In this document: positions 46,825 to 56,262 of the stretch, piece after piece
How positions within the stretch are numbered: the stretch's first letter is position 1
How the letters are laid out: each line of letters opens with the position of its first letter
Source: Paracoccus endophyticus
GTDB lineage: Bacteria; Pseudomonadota; Alphaproteobacteria; Rhodobacterales; Rhodobacteraceae
Length of the DNA stretch: 64,000 bases
NCBI RefSeq assembly: GCF_003286075.1
Contig: NZ_QLUV01000001.1
Coordinates: forward strand, 496,001-560,000
Direction: 5' to 3'
Made by a program: the position numbers and the translations under genes
Notes under the pieces: model-generated
The model's database searches: none
What the model was told of the DNA's origin: nothing
What the model saw: only the letters and a program-made list of their open reading frames with translations

Positions 46825-46850
46825 CCGCCCCGAGGTTACCCCCGGGGCGG
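46825..46850 (-). terminator. Hairpin 2 in the xoxF-cytochrome spacer
   Basis: CCGCCCCG and CGGGGCGG make a perfect 8-bp stem with a 10-base loop between xoxF and the cytochrome gene. With the hairpin at 46866-46888 it may end or stabilise part of the xoxF mRNA, which would lower cytochrome expression relative to XoxF. There is no U-tract. Confidence 0.45.
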
Positions 46851-46865
46851 CGTTTGTGCAGTCAC

Positions 46866-46888
46866 ACTTTCGTCGCGTGGACGAAAGT
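46866..46888 (-). terminator. Hairpin 1, just after xoxF stop
   Basis: ACTTTCGTC and GACGAAAGT form a perfect 9-bp stem with a 5-base loop, starting one base after the xoxF stop codon in the transcript. Placement suggests mRNA 3'-end protection or partial termination. Confidence 0.5.
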
Positions 46889-46889
46889 A

Positions 46890-49007
46890 TCAGTTGGACG
46901 GCTTGGCGGCACCGGCGTCGGCCGCCGGTTCCATCGGAACGCCCCCGGTCGCGGTGGACTTGCCCGCGCCCATGCCTTCGGCCGGGGCCGAGGGATCGGC
47001 CGGTGCGGCCGCATCCGCCGCAGGCATCGCGGCGTCGGCGGCGGGTTCCATCGGAACGCCCCCCGTCGCGGTGGACTTGCCCGCGCCCATGCCTTCGGCC
47101 GGAGCCGAGGGATCGGCCGGTGCGGCCGCATCCGCCGCAGGCATCGCGGGTGTCGCCGCCGCGGTCGCCGCCGCCGGCGTGACGCTGGCCGTTTCGCCCG
47201 ATCCTTCGCCCGGCAGTTCGAACACGGTCAGCTGGCCGCCGAGTTCGGTATAGTCCGACAGCGCCGCATAGCCGCCCACGGCGCCCAGGCCTTCGTTCGG
47301 GTTGGTCAGACCGGCCGCAAGACCGATGCCCGCCCAGCCGCCGACGCCAGACAGGATGCCGACATACTGCTTGCCGGCATGTTCATAGGTCATGACGTTG
47401 CCGATGATGCCCGACGGGGTCTTGAACTTGTAAAGCTCGTCGCCCGTTTCGGCATCGACCGCCTTGAGAAAGCCTTCCAGCGTGCCGTAGAAGACGATGT
47501 CCCCGGCGGTGGCCAGCGCGCCCGACCAGACCGAGAACTGTTCCGGCAGCGACCACTTGATCTCGCCCGCGACGTTGTCCCAGGCGATGAAGTTGCCCAT
47601 GCCGCCATGGCTGCCGGGGGCCGGATACATCGACAGCGTCGCGCCGACATAGGGCTGGCCCGCGGTATAGGCCACGCGGAAGGGTTCATAGTCCATGCAG
47701 ACGTGGTTCGTCGGCACATAGAACAGCTTGGTTTCCGGCGAATAGGCCGCCGGCTGCTGGTCCTTGGTTCCCAGCGCCGCCGGGCAGATGCCGGTGGTGT
47801 TGGTGTCCTCGCCGCCCTGGCGCGTCGAGAACTGCGCCACGACCTGCGGGCGACCGTACTGGTCGCTGTTGGGGTCCATGACGACCTCGGTCGCCCAGTT
47901 CACCGTGGGGTCGAACTTCTCGGCCACCAACAGCTCGCCCGTGTCGCGGTCCAGCGTATAGCCAAAGCCGTTGCGGTCGAAGTGCGTCAGCAGCTTGCGC
48001 GGCTGGCCGTTGAAGTCCTGGTCGGTCAGGATCATCTCGTTGACGCCGTCATAGTCCCATTCGTCATGGGGCGTCATCTGGTAGAACCACTTGGCCATGC
48101 CGTCGTCGGGGTCGCGGGCCATGATGGTCATCGACCAGCGGTTGTCGCCGGGCCGCTGCGCCGGGTTCCAGGTCGAGGGGTTGCCGGTGCCGTAGTAGAT
48201 CAGGTCCAGCTCCGGGTCGTACGAGAACCAGCCCCAGACGGTGCCGCCGCCGATCTTCCACTGATCGCCTTCCCAGCTTTTCAGCGAGCTGTCGGCCCCG
48301 ATCGGCTTGCCCAGATGGGTGGTCTTTTCGGGATCGACCAGCATTTCCGCGTCGGGACCGGTCGAATAGGCCTTCCACGCCTCGGTGCCGTCGGCAAGGT
48401 TCAGCGCCGTCATGCGTCCGCGCACGCCGTATTCGCCGCCCGAGATGCCCACCAGCACCTTGTCCTTGACGACCATCGTGGTGGCGGTCAGCGTCTCGCC
48501 GATCGCCGGGTCACCGATCTTGGTGGACCATTTCGGCTCGCCGGTCTTGGCGTCCAGCGCGACGACCGTGGTGTCGGCCTGGGCCAGCAGGATCGTGTTG
48601 TCGGCATAGGCGAGGCCACGGTTGACCGTGTCGCAGCACATCACCGCGATGACCGACGGGTCCTGCTGGGGTTCATAGCGCCACAGGATCTTGCCTTCGT
48701 TGGCGAGGTCCAGGGCGAAGACGTTGTTGGGGAAGGGCGTGTGAACGTACATCACGTCGCCGATCACCAGGGGCGAGCCCTCGTGCCCGCGCAGGACCCC
48801 GGTCGAGAAGGTCCAGGCGACACGCAGGTCCTTGACGTTGTCGCGGTTGATCTGGTCGAGGGTGGAAAAGCGCGTGTTGGCATAGTCCCCGGTCTGGATG
48901 GCCCATTGTGCCGGGTTGGCGATGGCGTCCTTGACGCTGTCGTTGGCCAGCGCGGCCGTACCCGACAGCAGGAACGCCATGGTGGCGCCCTTGACGAGAT
49001 AGTTCAT
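46890..49007 (-). CDS. xoxF: XoxF, lanthanide-dependent PQQ methanol dehydrogenase, C-terminally extended
   Basis: A 705-residue periplasmic quinoprotein (signal cut near AALANDSV, residue 21). The XoxF mark is [11 protein letters not shown]: the catalytic Asp318 followed by Asp320, the extra lanthanide ligand replaced by Ala in calcium-type MxaF. The vicinal disulfide appears in [10 protein letters not shown], and W-motif blades such as [10 protein letters not shown] are present. Usual XoxF proteins are about 600 residues; here the core ends near ELPGEG at about residue 600 and ~100 Ala/Pro/Gly-rich residues follow, including two copies of a 39-residue unit. The gene has GGAGGAGG upstream. 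Catalysis: methanol to formaldehyde or formate, with electrons going to the adjacent cytochrome. Confidence 0.95.
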   Translation of the reverse strand: MNYLVKGATMAFLLSGTAALANDSVKDAIANPAQWAIQTGDYANTRFSTLDQINRDNVKDLRVAWTFSTGVLRGHEGSPLVIGDVMYVHTPFPNNVFALDLANEGKILWRYEPQQDPSVIAVMCCDTVNRGLAYADNTILLAQADTTVVALDAKTGEPKWSTKIGDPAIGETLTATTMVVKDKVLVGISGGEYGVRGRMTALNLADGTEAWKAYSTGPDAEMLVDPEKTTHLGKPIGADSSLKSWEGDQWKIGGGTVWGWFSYDPELDLIYYGTGNPSTWNPAQRPGDNRWSMTIMARDPDDGMAKWFYQMTPHDEWDYDGVNEMILTDQDFNGQPRKLLTHFDRNGFGYTLDRDTGELLVAEKFDPTVNWATEVVMDPNSDQYGRPQVVAQFSTRQGGEDTNTTGICPAALGTKDQQPAAYSPETKLFYVPTNHVCMDYEPFRVAYTAGQPYVGATLSMYPAPGSHGGMGNFIAWDNVAGEIKWSLPEQFSVWSGALATAGDIVFYGTLEGFLKAVDAETGDELYKFKTPSGIIGNVMTYEHAGKQYVGILSGVGGWAGIGLAAGLTNPNEGLGAVGGYAALSDYTELGGQLTVFELPGEGSGETASVTPAAATAAATPAMPAADAAAPADPSAPAEGMGAGKSTATGGVPMEPAADAAMPAADAAAPADPSAPAEGMGAGKSTATGGVPMEPAADAGAAKPSN
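46921..47154. repeat. Two-copy 117-bp tandem repeat in the 3' end of xoxF
   Basis: Two copies (46921-47037 and 47038-47154) repeat with an exact 117-base period, nearly identical at the DNA level, encoding 39 residues each that include [20 protein letters not shown]. Being in frame, they lengthen the XoxF tail. The high identity implies a recent duplication or ongoing conversion. Confidence 0.9.
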
Positions 49008-49199
49008 GCGTCCTCCTCCAGGTTGGACATCGGCACCGGTTGTCTCGGCACTCGACTCTGGGTGCAGCCTTCAAGCGCCCTGCCTATCCGTCAACGACGA
49101 CGGGCCGGGTTTAACCGGAAAGTCTTAGGAAAACGCGGCATTCGCGCGGGACGGTTCGGCAGGATTTTTCCCAAGAAGATCAGTCGGGGCGGCCGGGCG
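49008..49199 (-). promoter_or_regulatory. Putative xoxF promoter region
   Basis: The 192 bases between fghA's end and the xoxF start hold no gene. On the minus strand a TTGACG-like -35 element lies at 49089-49094, about 80 bases upstream of the ATG, but no convincing -10 was seen. A short A/T-rich patch (about 49110-49135) is upstream of it. This is the probable xoxF promoter and leader; fghA read-through is also possible. Confidence 0.3.
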
Positions 49200-50033
49200 T
49201 CAGGCAAGACGCTCGGCGTGCCAGCGGACATGATCGCCCATGAAGCTTTGCACGAAGAAATAGCTGTGGTCGTAGCCGGGCTGCATGCGGAACCAGCCGG
49301 GCTGGCGGCGGCTGATCATCGCATGGGCCAGCGCCTCGGGCCTGAGCAGGTCGAGAAACTGGTCGCTGGCGCCCTGGTCGACCAGCACCTCGCCGGGATA
49401 GCCGTGCTCGAGCATCAGCAGGCTGGAATCGTGGGCCTGCCAGGGGGCCGTGTCCTCGCCCAGATAGGCGGTGAACTGCTTGCGGCCCCAGTCCGACTGG
49501 GTGGGGTTGGCGATGGGCGAGAAGGCCGAGACCGAGCGATACCGGTCGGGATGCGTCATGGCGATGGTCAGCGCGCCGTGGCCGCCCATCGAATGGCCGG
49601 TGATGCCCTGCGCCTCGGCGTCCAGCGGAAAGGCGTCGAAAACGACGCCGGGCAGCTCGTCCACGATATAGTCCCACATGCGGAAATGCGGCCGCCAGGG
49701 GTCCTGCGTGGCGTTGACATAGAACCCGGCGCCCTGCCCCAGGTCATAGGCCTCGTCGTTGGCCACCCCGTCGCCGCGCGGCGAGGTGTCGGGGAAGATC
49801 AGCGCGAGGCCCGCGTCCGCGGCCCATTCCTGCGCCCCCGCCTTGGTCATCGCATTCTCGTGCGTGCAGGTCAGGCCCGACAGGTACCACAGCACCGGCA
49901 CGGGGCCGCTTGCGGCGTCGGGCGGCAGAAAGACGGCAAAGGTCATGTCGGTGCCGGTGGCCTGCGAGCGGTGACGATACACGCCCTGCGTGCCGCCGAA
50001 GCTGCGATTTTCGGACAGGGTCTCAAGCGTCAT
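49200..50033 (-). CDS. fghA: S-formylglutathione hydrolase
   Basis: A 277-residue esterase-D-type alpha/beta hydrolase. It converts S-formylglutathione, made by FlhA, to formate plus glutathione. The nucleophile elbow is TGHSMGGHGAL, with SGLTCTHENAM near residue 55 and the catalytic Asp and His in DQGASDQFL and YDHSYFF. Length and motifs match FrmB/FghA of Paracoccus. ATG 50033 has AAAGGA upstream. It lies downstream of the ClpP-like gene and flhA on the same strand, so an flhA-clpP-fghA transcript is likely. It feeds formate to FdoGHI. Confidence 0.93.
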   Translation of the reverse strand: MTLETLSENRSFGGTQGVYRHRSQATGTDMTFAVFLPPDAASGPVPVLWYLSGLTCTHENAMTKAGAQEWAADAGLALIFPDTSPRGDGVANDEAYDLGQGAGFYVNATQDPWRPHFRMWDYIVDELPGVVFDAFPLDAEAQGITGHSMGGHGALTIAMTHPDRYRSVSAFSPIANPTQSDWGRKQFTAYLGEDTAPWQAHDSSLLMLEHGYPGEVLVDQGASDQFLDLLRPEALAHAMISRRQPGWFRMQPGYDHSYFFVQSFMGDHVRWHAERLA

Positions 50034-50164
50034 GGGCGGTCCTTTCGGGGGCGGGATGATGGCCGCGGGGGCGTCGCCCGCCGGGGGCCAGCGCAGGGCG
50101 GGGGCCGTGGCGCGGGACCGCGGCCGGGCGGGGGCGGGCAGCGACGGCGGCCCGCCCCACAGGG

Positions 50165-50821
50165 TCATTCCAGTTCGTCCACGCTGCGGATCACGCGGCC
50201 CAGCAGCCCATAGTCGATGGCCTGCTGGGTGTTCAGCCAGAAATCGCGCTGGGTGTCCTTCTCGATGCGCTCGACCGGCTGGCCGGTGGCATCGGCAAAG
50301 ATCTGGTTCAGCCGCTCGCGCATCAGGCGCACCTGCTCGGCCTGGATCATCATGTCCGACGAGGTGCCGCCGATCCCGCCCGAGGGCTGGTGGATCAGGA
50401 ACCGCGTGTTGGGCAGGCAGTAGCGGTTTTCCTTTTTCGCCGCGACGAAGATCAGCGCCCCGGCGCTGGCCACCCAGCCCGAGCCGATGGTCCGAACGGT
50501 CGGGCGGATGAACTTGATCACGTCGTGGATCATGTCGCCGGATTCGACATGACCGCCGGGGGACGAGATCAGCATGTTGATCGGCTTGTCGCTGTCCTCG
50601 GCCAGGGCCAGCAGATGCGACACGGTGCGCTGCGCCAGCTTGTCGTTGATCGGCCCGGCCACGATGACCGTGCGCGACCTGAAATACAGCTTGCCGATCT
50701 TGTCGCCGCCCGGCAGGCCCAGGCCGCCGTCCTCGGGGTCCGCCTTGTGGCGACGATCGTCGTCATCGTCATCGTCGTCATCATCATCGTCGAGCAGATG
50801 GGGCGGAAACGCACGCAGCAT
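50165..50821 (-). CDS. ClpP-like serine protease with N-terminal poly-Asp tract
   Basis: A 218-residue ClpP paralog. The triad is intact with canonical spacing: Ser119 in WVASAGAL, His144 in FLIHQPSGG and Asp193 in TQRDFW. The N-terminus is unusual: MLRAFPPHLL, then 12 consecutive Asp (50756-50791), RRHK and a Gly/Pro linker. No ClpA/X gene is nearby. ATG 50821 has AAAGGA upstream; a GTG at 50842 would add seven residues. It sits between flhA and fghA, an odd place for a protease, so it may serve damage control of formaldehyde-modified proteins, or it may just be a hitch-hiker. The acidic run could bind metals or an adapter. Confidence 0.9.
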   Translation of the reverse strand: MLRAFPPHLLDDDDDDDDDDDDRRHKADPEDGGLGLPGGDKIGKLYFRSRTVIVAGPINDKLAQRTVSHLLALAEDSDKPINMLISSPGGHVESGDMIHDVIKFIRPTVRTIGSGWVASAGALIFVAAKKENRYCLPNTRFLIHQPSGGIGGTSSDMMIQAEQVRLMRERLNQIFADATGQPVERIEKDTQRDFWLNTQQAIDYGLLGRVIRSVDELE

Positions 50822-50890
50822 CGGGAATCCTTTCAATGTCACGGCGGGGCAGCGGCCCCGCCGTGGTCTTACCTAAGCATGCCTCAAGGA

Positions 50891-52021
<1,131 letters not shown>

Positions 52022-52114
52022 CATACTGCTCCTGTTGGGCGGCCAGCGGGCGGCCGGTCATGGCGTCGGGGCCGGTGTGACGCGGCCCCTGCGCGGTGTT
52101 TCGTCGCTATCGTG

Positions 52115-52699
52115 TCAGGCGGCGAGCTTGCCCGAGCGCTTGGCGACATGGGTCGCGATCGCGTCCATCAGCGGTGGCGACAGGGCGTCGTAGGGCTCAA
52201 GGCCCAGTTCCCGCAGCCGGGCGCGGATCGCGGGCATGCGGTCGGGCGACACGCCCGATTCGATCACCGACGACACGAAGGCCGCGAATTCCGGCGCAGC
52301 CCACCCCTGCTGGTCGGACAGTTCGGTGTGAACGAAGTCCAGGCCGTAGAACGGATGGTCCTTGTTTTCAATCCGGCCGTACAGATGCGCGCCGCAGCCC
52401 TTGCAGGCATAGCGCTGGATCGGCGCGTCCTTGTTGACGACCTCGAGCTTGTCGGCATTCGCCACGACCTCGACCGCATCGCGGCTGACCACGGCCACCT
52501 GGCTGAAGATCGCGCCCTCGGGCTTCCAGCATTTGGTGCAGCCACAGACGTGGTTATGCGCGGTCTGGGCATTCACGCGGACCCGCACGGGATTGGTCGC
52601 GCATCGGCAGTGCAACTCGCCCCCGGCGAACCCGGCCGCGGCGGGCCGTATTCCGTTGTCGACGGCGGGATGGATCTTTACCCCAGCGGTGTCAGCCAT
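52115..52699 (-). CDS. gfa: S-(hydroxymethyl)glutathione synthase Gfa
   Basis: A 194-residue zinc protein that speeds the condensation of formaldehyde with glutathione. Zinc cysteines lie in [20 protein letters not shown] and [10 protein letters not shown], spacing as in Paracoccus Gfa. It precedes flhA by 93 bases on the same strand. GGAGGAAAGACC is the ribosome site for ATG 52699. A second GFA-fold protein (14186-14590) is shorter and lacks this context. Confidence 0.95.
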   Translation of the reverse strand: MADTAGVKIHPAVDNGIRPAAAGFAGGELHCRCATNPVRVRVNAQTAHNHVCGCTKCWKPEGAIFSQVAVVSRDAVEVVANADKLEVVNKDAPIQRYACKGCGAHLYGRIENKDHPFYGLDFVHTELSDQQGWAAPEFAAFVSSVIESGVSPDRMPAIRARLRELGLEPYDALSPPLMDAIATHVAKRSGKLAA

Positions 52700-52850
52700 G
52701 GTCTTTCCTCCGATAGACCCCACACGGCCAGAGGTTCGCGCCAAGCGCGCCCGCAAATCAAGTGCGATCAAGGTTGTATGACATCCCCGCAAAGGGGCCG
52801 GGGCACCGCTGGAACCGCGGCCCGCGCCACCGCTGCCGGCGGCGGGGGTG

Positions 52851-53405
52851 TCAGCCGGCGGTGTTCGACGACACGCCCACCTGCGCGGCGCGCAGCAGGC
52901 GGTCATGCAGCATGAAGCCGCTGCCCATCACCTGGATGATCTCGCCCGCGGTGGTGCCCGGCGCCGGGGCCTCGAACATCGCCTCGTGCGTCTGCGGGTC
53001 GAACCGTTCGCCGATGGCGGGGGCGATCACGCGGATGCCGTGGCGGGCGAACACGTTTTCCAGCTCGCGCAGCGTCAGCTCCACCCCCTCGATCAGGGCG
53101 GCGGCGGCGGCGCGCTGCTCGTCGCCGGCGGCCTCGAGCGCGCGGGTCAGCGCATCGTGGACCGGCAGAAGATCGCGCGCCAGCTTCGAGCCGCCATAGT
53201 TCTCGGCCTCGCGCCGGTCCTTCTCGGCACGCTTGCGGGCGTTTTCCGCATCGGCCAGCGCCCGCATGAAGCGGTCGCGGTAGTCGTCGCGTTCCGCCGT
53301 CACCGCCGCCAGCGCCTCGTCATCGCCGGACGGATAGCCCAGCGGATCGGCAAGCGGGTCGCCGTCGATCGGAAGGTCGGTCGGCTGGTTCGTGGTATCG
53401 CTCAT
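52851..53405 (-). CDS. grpE: Nucleotide exchange factor GrpE
   Basis: A 184-residue co-chaperone that releases ADP from DnaK. A disordered acidic N-terminus is followed by a long coiled-coil helix (residues about 40-95, [20 protein letters not shown]) and the four-helix/beta domain ending [13 protein letters not shown]. The FRRYPL-like exchange segments are seen as [15 protein letters not shown] 53405 was chosen for its AAAGGA site. It is 4 bases after hrcA, so both are one heat-shock operon. The dnaKJ genes are not in the window. Confidence 0.94.
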   Translation of the reverse strand: MSDTTNQPTDLPIDGDPLADPLGYPSGDDEALAAVTAERDDYRDRFMRALADAENARKRAEKDRREAENYGGSKLARDLLPVHDALTRALEAAGDEQRAAAAALIEGVELTLRELENVFARHGIRVIAPAIGERFDPQTHEAMFEAPAPGTTAGEIIQVMGSGFMLHDRLLRAAQVGVSSNTAG

Positions 53406-53409
53406 CTCG

Positions 53410-54459
53410 TCATCCTTTCCTGTCGGACAGCACGCGCCCGACAAGCTGCGCCGTATAATCCACGATCGGGACGATGCGGCCATAGTTCAGCCGCGTCGGG
53501 CCGATCACGCCGACCGCGCCCACGATCTTGCGGTCAGCGTTCATATAAGGCGAAACCACCAGAGAGGAACCCGAAAGTGAGAACAACTCGTTTTCCGATC
53601 CGATGAAGATCCGCACGCCCTCGCCCTGCTCGGCCAGTTCCAGGAAACGGGCAATGTCGCGTTTGCGTTCCAGATCGTCGAACAGCGAGCGGATGCGGTC
53701 CAGATCGGCGGCCTGGTGCGCCAGCAGATTGGCGCGTCCGCGCACGATCAGGCGCGGGTCGGCGGCCTCGGGGTCCCAGGCCGCCAGACCTGCCGCGACC
53801 AGGTCGGACGCAAGGCTGTCAAGCTCGCGCCGCCCTTCGGTGATATGGGCAGCCACCGTGCCGCGCAGGTCCGACAGGGTGCGCCCCTCGGCCTGCGCGG
53901 ACAGGAAGTTGCCGGCCTCGCGCAGCGAACTGGGGGTCTGGCCCGGCGGGGGGGTGAAGATGCGGTTTTCCACCCGCCCGTCGGCAAAGACGAGGATCAC
54001 CAGCGCCCGGTCCGGGGCCAGGCTGACGAACTCGATGTGACGCAGCGGCGCTTCCTGCTTGGGCATCAGCACCACCGAGGCCCCCCGCGTCAGCGAGGAC
54101 AGCGCCATGCTGACGCGGTCCAGCAGGGCGCCGGTGTCGCGGTCGTCGGGGCCGATGATCTCGGCAATCCGGGCGCGGTCCTCGGGGCCGACCGGATCGA
54201 CCTCCATCAGGCCGTCCACGAACAACCGCAAGCCTAGCTGCGTCGGAAAGCGCCCGGCGGACACATGCGGGCTTTCCAGCAGCCCCATGTATTCCAGGTC
54301 CTGCATGACGTTGCGGATCGTCGCCGCCGACACTGCCATGCCGCGGGTCAGCGTGCGCGAGCCGACCGGTTCGCCGGTGTCCAGGTAGGATTCGACCACG
54401 CGCCGAAACACCTCGCGCGAGCGGTCGTTCAGGTCGGAAAGCAGACTGGGCATGGGCAT
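53410..54459 (-). CDS. hrcA: Heat-inducible transcription repressor HrcA
   Basis: A 349-residue repressor of the groESL/dnaK heat-shock genes, binding CIRCE DNA and kept active by GroEL. The N-terminal winged helix has EVFRRVVESYLDTGEPVGSR and VSAATIRNVMQDLEYMGLL; GRFPTQLGLRLFVD follows. The C-terminus YGRIVPIVDYTAQLVG is typical. No CIRCE inverted repeat (TTAGCACTC-type) was seen in the 84 bases before it. It is divergent from rph and precedes grpE. Confidence 0.94.
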   Translation of the reverse strand: MPMPSLLSDLNDRSREVFRRVVESYLDTGEPVGSRTLTRGMAVSAATIRNVMQDLEYMGLLESPHVSAGRFPTQLGLRLFVDGLMEVDPVGPEDRARIAEIIGPDDRDTGALLDRVSMALSSLTRGASVVLMPKQEAPLRHIEFVSLAPDRALVILVFADGRVENRIFTPPPGQTPSSLREAGNFLSAQAEGRTLSDLRGTVAAHITEGRRELDSLASDLVAAGLAAWDPEAADPRLIVRGRANLLAHQAADLDRIRSLFDDLERKRDIARFLELAEQGEGVRIFIGSENELFSLSGSSLVVSPYMNADRKIVGAVGVIGPTRLNYGRIVPIVDYTAQLVGRVLSDRKG

Positions 54460-54543
54460 GGCTGGTTGCGGTTCAGGGCAGTGGGCCTGTAACTGACGCC
54501 ACAATGGCACCGGCCCGACGGCTGGCAAGGGAAAGGACGACTC

Positions 54544-55257
54544 ATGCGACCCTCAGGCCGAGATTTAGGCGAACTGCGCGCGATTACAATCGAAACCGGG
54601 GTCATGAGCCACGCCGAGGGATCGTGCCTGATCCGCATGGGCCATACGCATGTGCTGTGCACGGCCACGATCGAGGAAAAGCCGCCGTCCTTTCTGAAGG
54701 GAACCGGTCAGGGCTGGGTCACGGCGGAATACGGCATGCTGCCGCGCGCGACGCACACGCGCAACCGGCGCGAGGCGGCGGCTGGCAAGCAGTCTGGAAG
54801 AACACAAGAAATTCAACGGCTTATCGGGCGCAGCCTGCGCGCTGGCGTGGACCGGCTGGCCTTGGGCGAACGCCAGATCGTCGTCGATTGCGATGTCATC
54901 CAGGCGGACGGCGGCACGCGCTGCGCGTCGATCACCGGCGGCTGGGTGGCGCTGCGGCTGGCAATGAACAAGCTGATCGCCGCGCGGCTGGTCACGAGCG
55001 ATCCGATCATGGACCATGTCGCTGCGGTCAGCTGCGGGATCTATGCCGGGCAGCCGGTGCTGGACCTGGATTATGCCGAGGACAGCGCCGCGGGCACGGA
55101 CGGCAATTTCGTCCTGACCGGAGGGAGCCGGCTGGTCGAGGTGCAGATGTCGGCCGAGGGCGCCGCCTTTTCGCGCGACGAGATGAGCCGGCTGCTGGAT
55201 CTGGCCGAGGCCGGGATGCAGGGGCTTGTCGCCGCGCAGAAGGCCGCGATCGCATGA
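54544..55257 (+). CDS. rph: Ribonuclease PH
   Basis: A 237-residue phosphorolytic 3'-5' exoribonuclease that trims tRNA 3' ends. Family blocks [36 protein letters not shown] and [10 protein letters not shown] are intact, as is [17 protein letters not shown]. Length matches E. coli Rph (238). A GGAAAGGACGACTC site precedes the ATG. It overlaps rdgB by four bases (ATGA). Confidence 0.96.
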   Translation: MRPSGRDLGELRAITIETGVMSHAEGSCLIRMGHTHVLCTATIEEKPPSFLKGTGQGWVTAEYGMLPRATHTRNRREAAAGKQSGRTQEIQRLIGRSLRAGVDRLALGERQIVVDCDVIQADGGTRCASITGGWVALRLAMNKLIAARLVTSDPIMDHVAAVSCGIYAGQPVLDLDYAEDSAAGTDGNFVLTGGSRLVEVQMSAEGAAFSRDEMSRLLDLAEAGMQGLVAAQKAAIA

Positions 55258-55859
55258 GACGGCTGCGCGAGCCCCGGCTGCTGGTTGCCACCCACAATGC
55301 CGGCAAGCTGGAGGAGATGCGGGCGCTGTTCGCGCCCTACGGAATTCATGTCGTGGGCGCGGCCGAGATGGGGCTGGCCGAGCCCGCCGAGACCGAAGAC
55401 AGCTTCGAGGGCAATGCCCGCATCAAGGCGCGCGCGGCGATGGAGGCAACGGGTCTGCCGGTGCTGGCCGATGACAGCGGGATCACCGTGGACGGCCTGG
55501 ACGGCGCGCCGGGGGTTCGCACCGCCGACTGGGCCGAGACGCCGACCGGGCGCGACTTTCTGCAGGCGATGACCCGGACGTGGGCGGAACTGGACGCGCG
55601 CGGCGTGCCAGAGCCGCGAACGGCGCAATTCCGCGCCACGCTGCTGCTGATGTGGCCGGACGGCGAGGAGGCCGTGTTCGAGGGCGTGGCCCCCGGCCGC
55701 CTTGTGTGGCCGCCCCGGGGGGCGCTTGGGCATGGTTACGACCCGATCTTTGTGCCCGAGGGCGGCGAGCGGACTTATGCCGAGATGAGCGCGGAGGAAA
55801 AGAACCGGATCAGCCACCGGGCCCGCGCCTTTGCCCTGCTGCAGCGTTGCCTTGCGTAG
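55254..55859 (+). CDS. rdgB: dITP/XTP pyrophosphatase RdgB
   Basis: A 201-residue Ham1-type house-cleaning enzyme that hydrolyses dITP, dXTP and ITP. The start [17 protein letters not shown], the [17 protein letters not shown] metal-binding segment, and the [12 protein letters not shown] and [11 protein letters not shown] blocks are canonical. The start lies in the rph stop. Its own stop overlaps the putative TTG start of ridA. This rph-rdgB-hemW order, with ridA interposed, is common in alphaproteobacteria. Confidence 0.95.
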   Translation: MRRLREPRLLVATHNAGKLEEMRALFAPYGIHVVGAAEMGLAEPAETEDSFEGNARIKARAAMEATGLPVLADDSGITVDGLDGAPGVRTADWAETPTGRDFLQAMTRTWAELDARGVPEPRTAQFRATLLLMWPDGEEAVFEGVAPGRLVWPPRGALGHGYDPIFVPEGGERTYAEMSAEEKNRISHRARAFALLQRCLA

Positions 55860-56226
55860 GATCACGACGGGATCGCCCTTCGAGGCCGAGTTGGGATACA
55901 GCCGTGCGGTGGTCAAGGGAAACTGGTGTTTCCTGTCCGGTGTGACCGGATACGACTATGCCACGATGACAATCCCCGACGATGCTGCAGCGCAGGCGCG
56001 CAACTGCCTGGCCACCATCGCCGATGTCCTGCGCCAGGCGGGCTTTGACATGGGCGACATCGTCCGCGTGCAGTACACTGTCACCGACCGCGCGGTTGTC
56101 CCCGACGTTGCGCCCGTTCTGGGCAAAGTCATGGCCGATATCCGCCCTGCGGCGACGATGGTGATCGCCGGGCTGATCCGCGACGAGATGAAGATCGAGG
56201 TCGAGGTCACCGCCCTGAAAGAGTGA
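55852..56226 (+). CDS. ridA: RidA-family enamine/imine deaminase
   Basis: A 124-residue member of the YjgF/YER057c/UK114 family. It hydrolyses reactive enamines/imines, such as those left by PLP enzymes. The core GSPFEAELGYSRAVVKGNW, VTGYDYATM and VTDRAVVPDVAPVLGK fits RidA-like subgroup proteins; the usual arginine in 'R..V..' is present as PAATMVI neighbours. The start is probably TTG at 55852, in the rdgB stop codon, as [10 protein letters not shown] aligns with family N-termini and no ATG or GTG lies near. Confidence 0.82.
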   Translation: MRRITTGSPFEAELGYSRAVVKGNWCFLSGVTGYDYATMTIPDDAAAQARNCLATIADVLRQAGFDMGDIVRVQYTVTDRAVVPDVAPVLGKVMADIRPAATMVIAGLIRDEMKIEVEVTALKE

Positions 56227-56262
56227 TGGAAACCGGCTGCCGGGATCGGTAAGACCCCCGGC

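Noticed and set aside
46921..47154. Mobile-element-derived repeat in xoxF
   Set aside because: The repeat is in frame, codes for the same residues twice and lacks terminal inverted repeats or target duplications; a simple tandem duplication explains it.
46392..50213. A 1273-codon plus-strand open frame opposite the cytochrome, xoxF, fghA region
   Set aside because: No recognisable motif and a mirror of three real genes with clear catalytic residues; a GC-rich antisense artefact.
54460..54543. CIRCE operator in front of hrcA or rph
   Set aside because: No TTAGCACTC-N9-GAGTGCTAA-like repeat is present in the 84-base divergent spacer.
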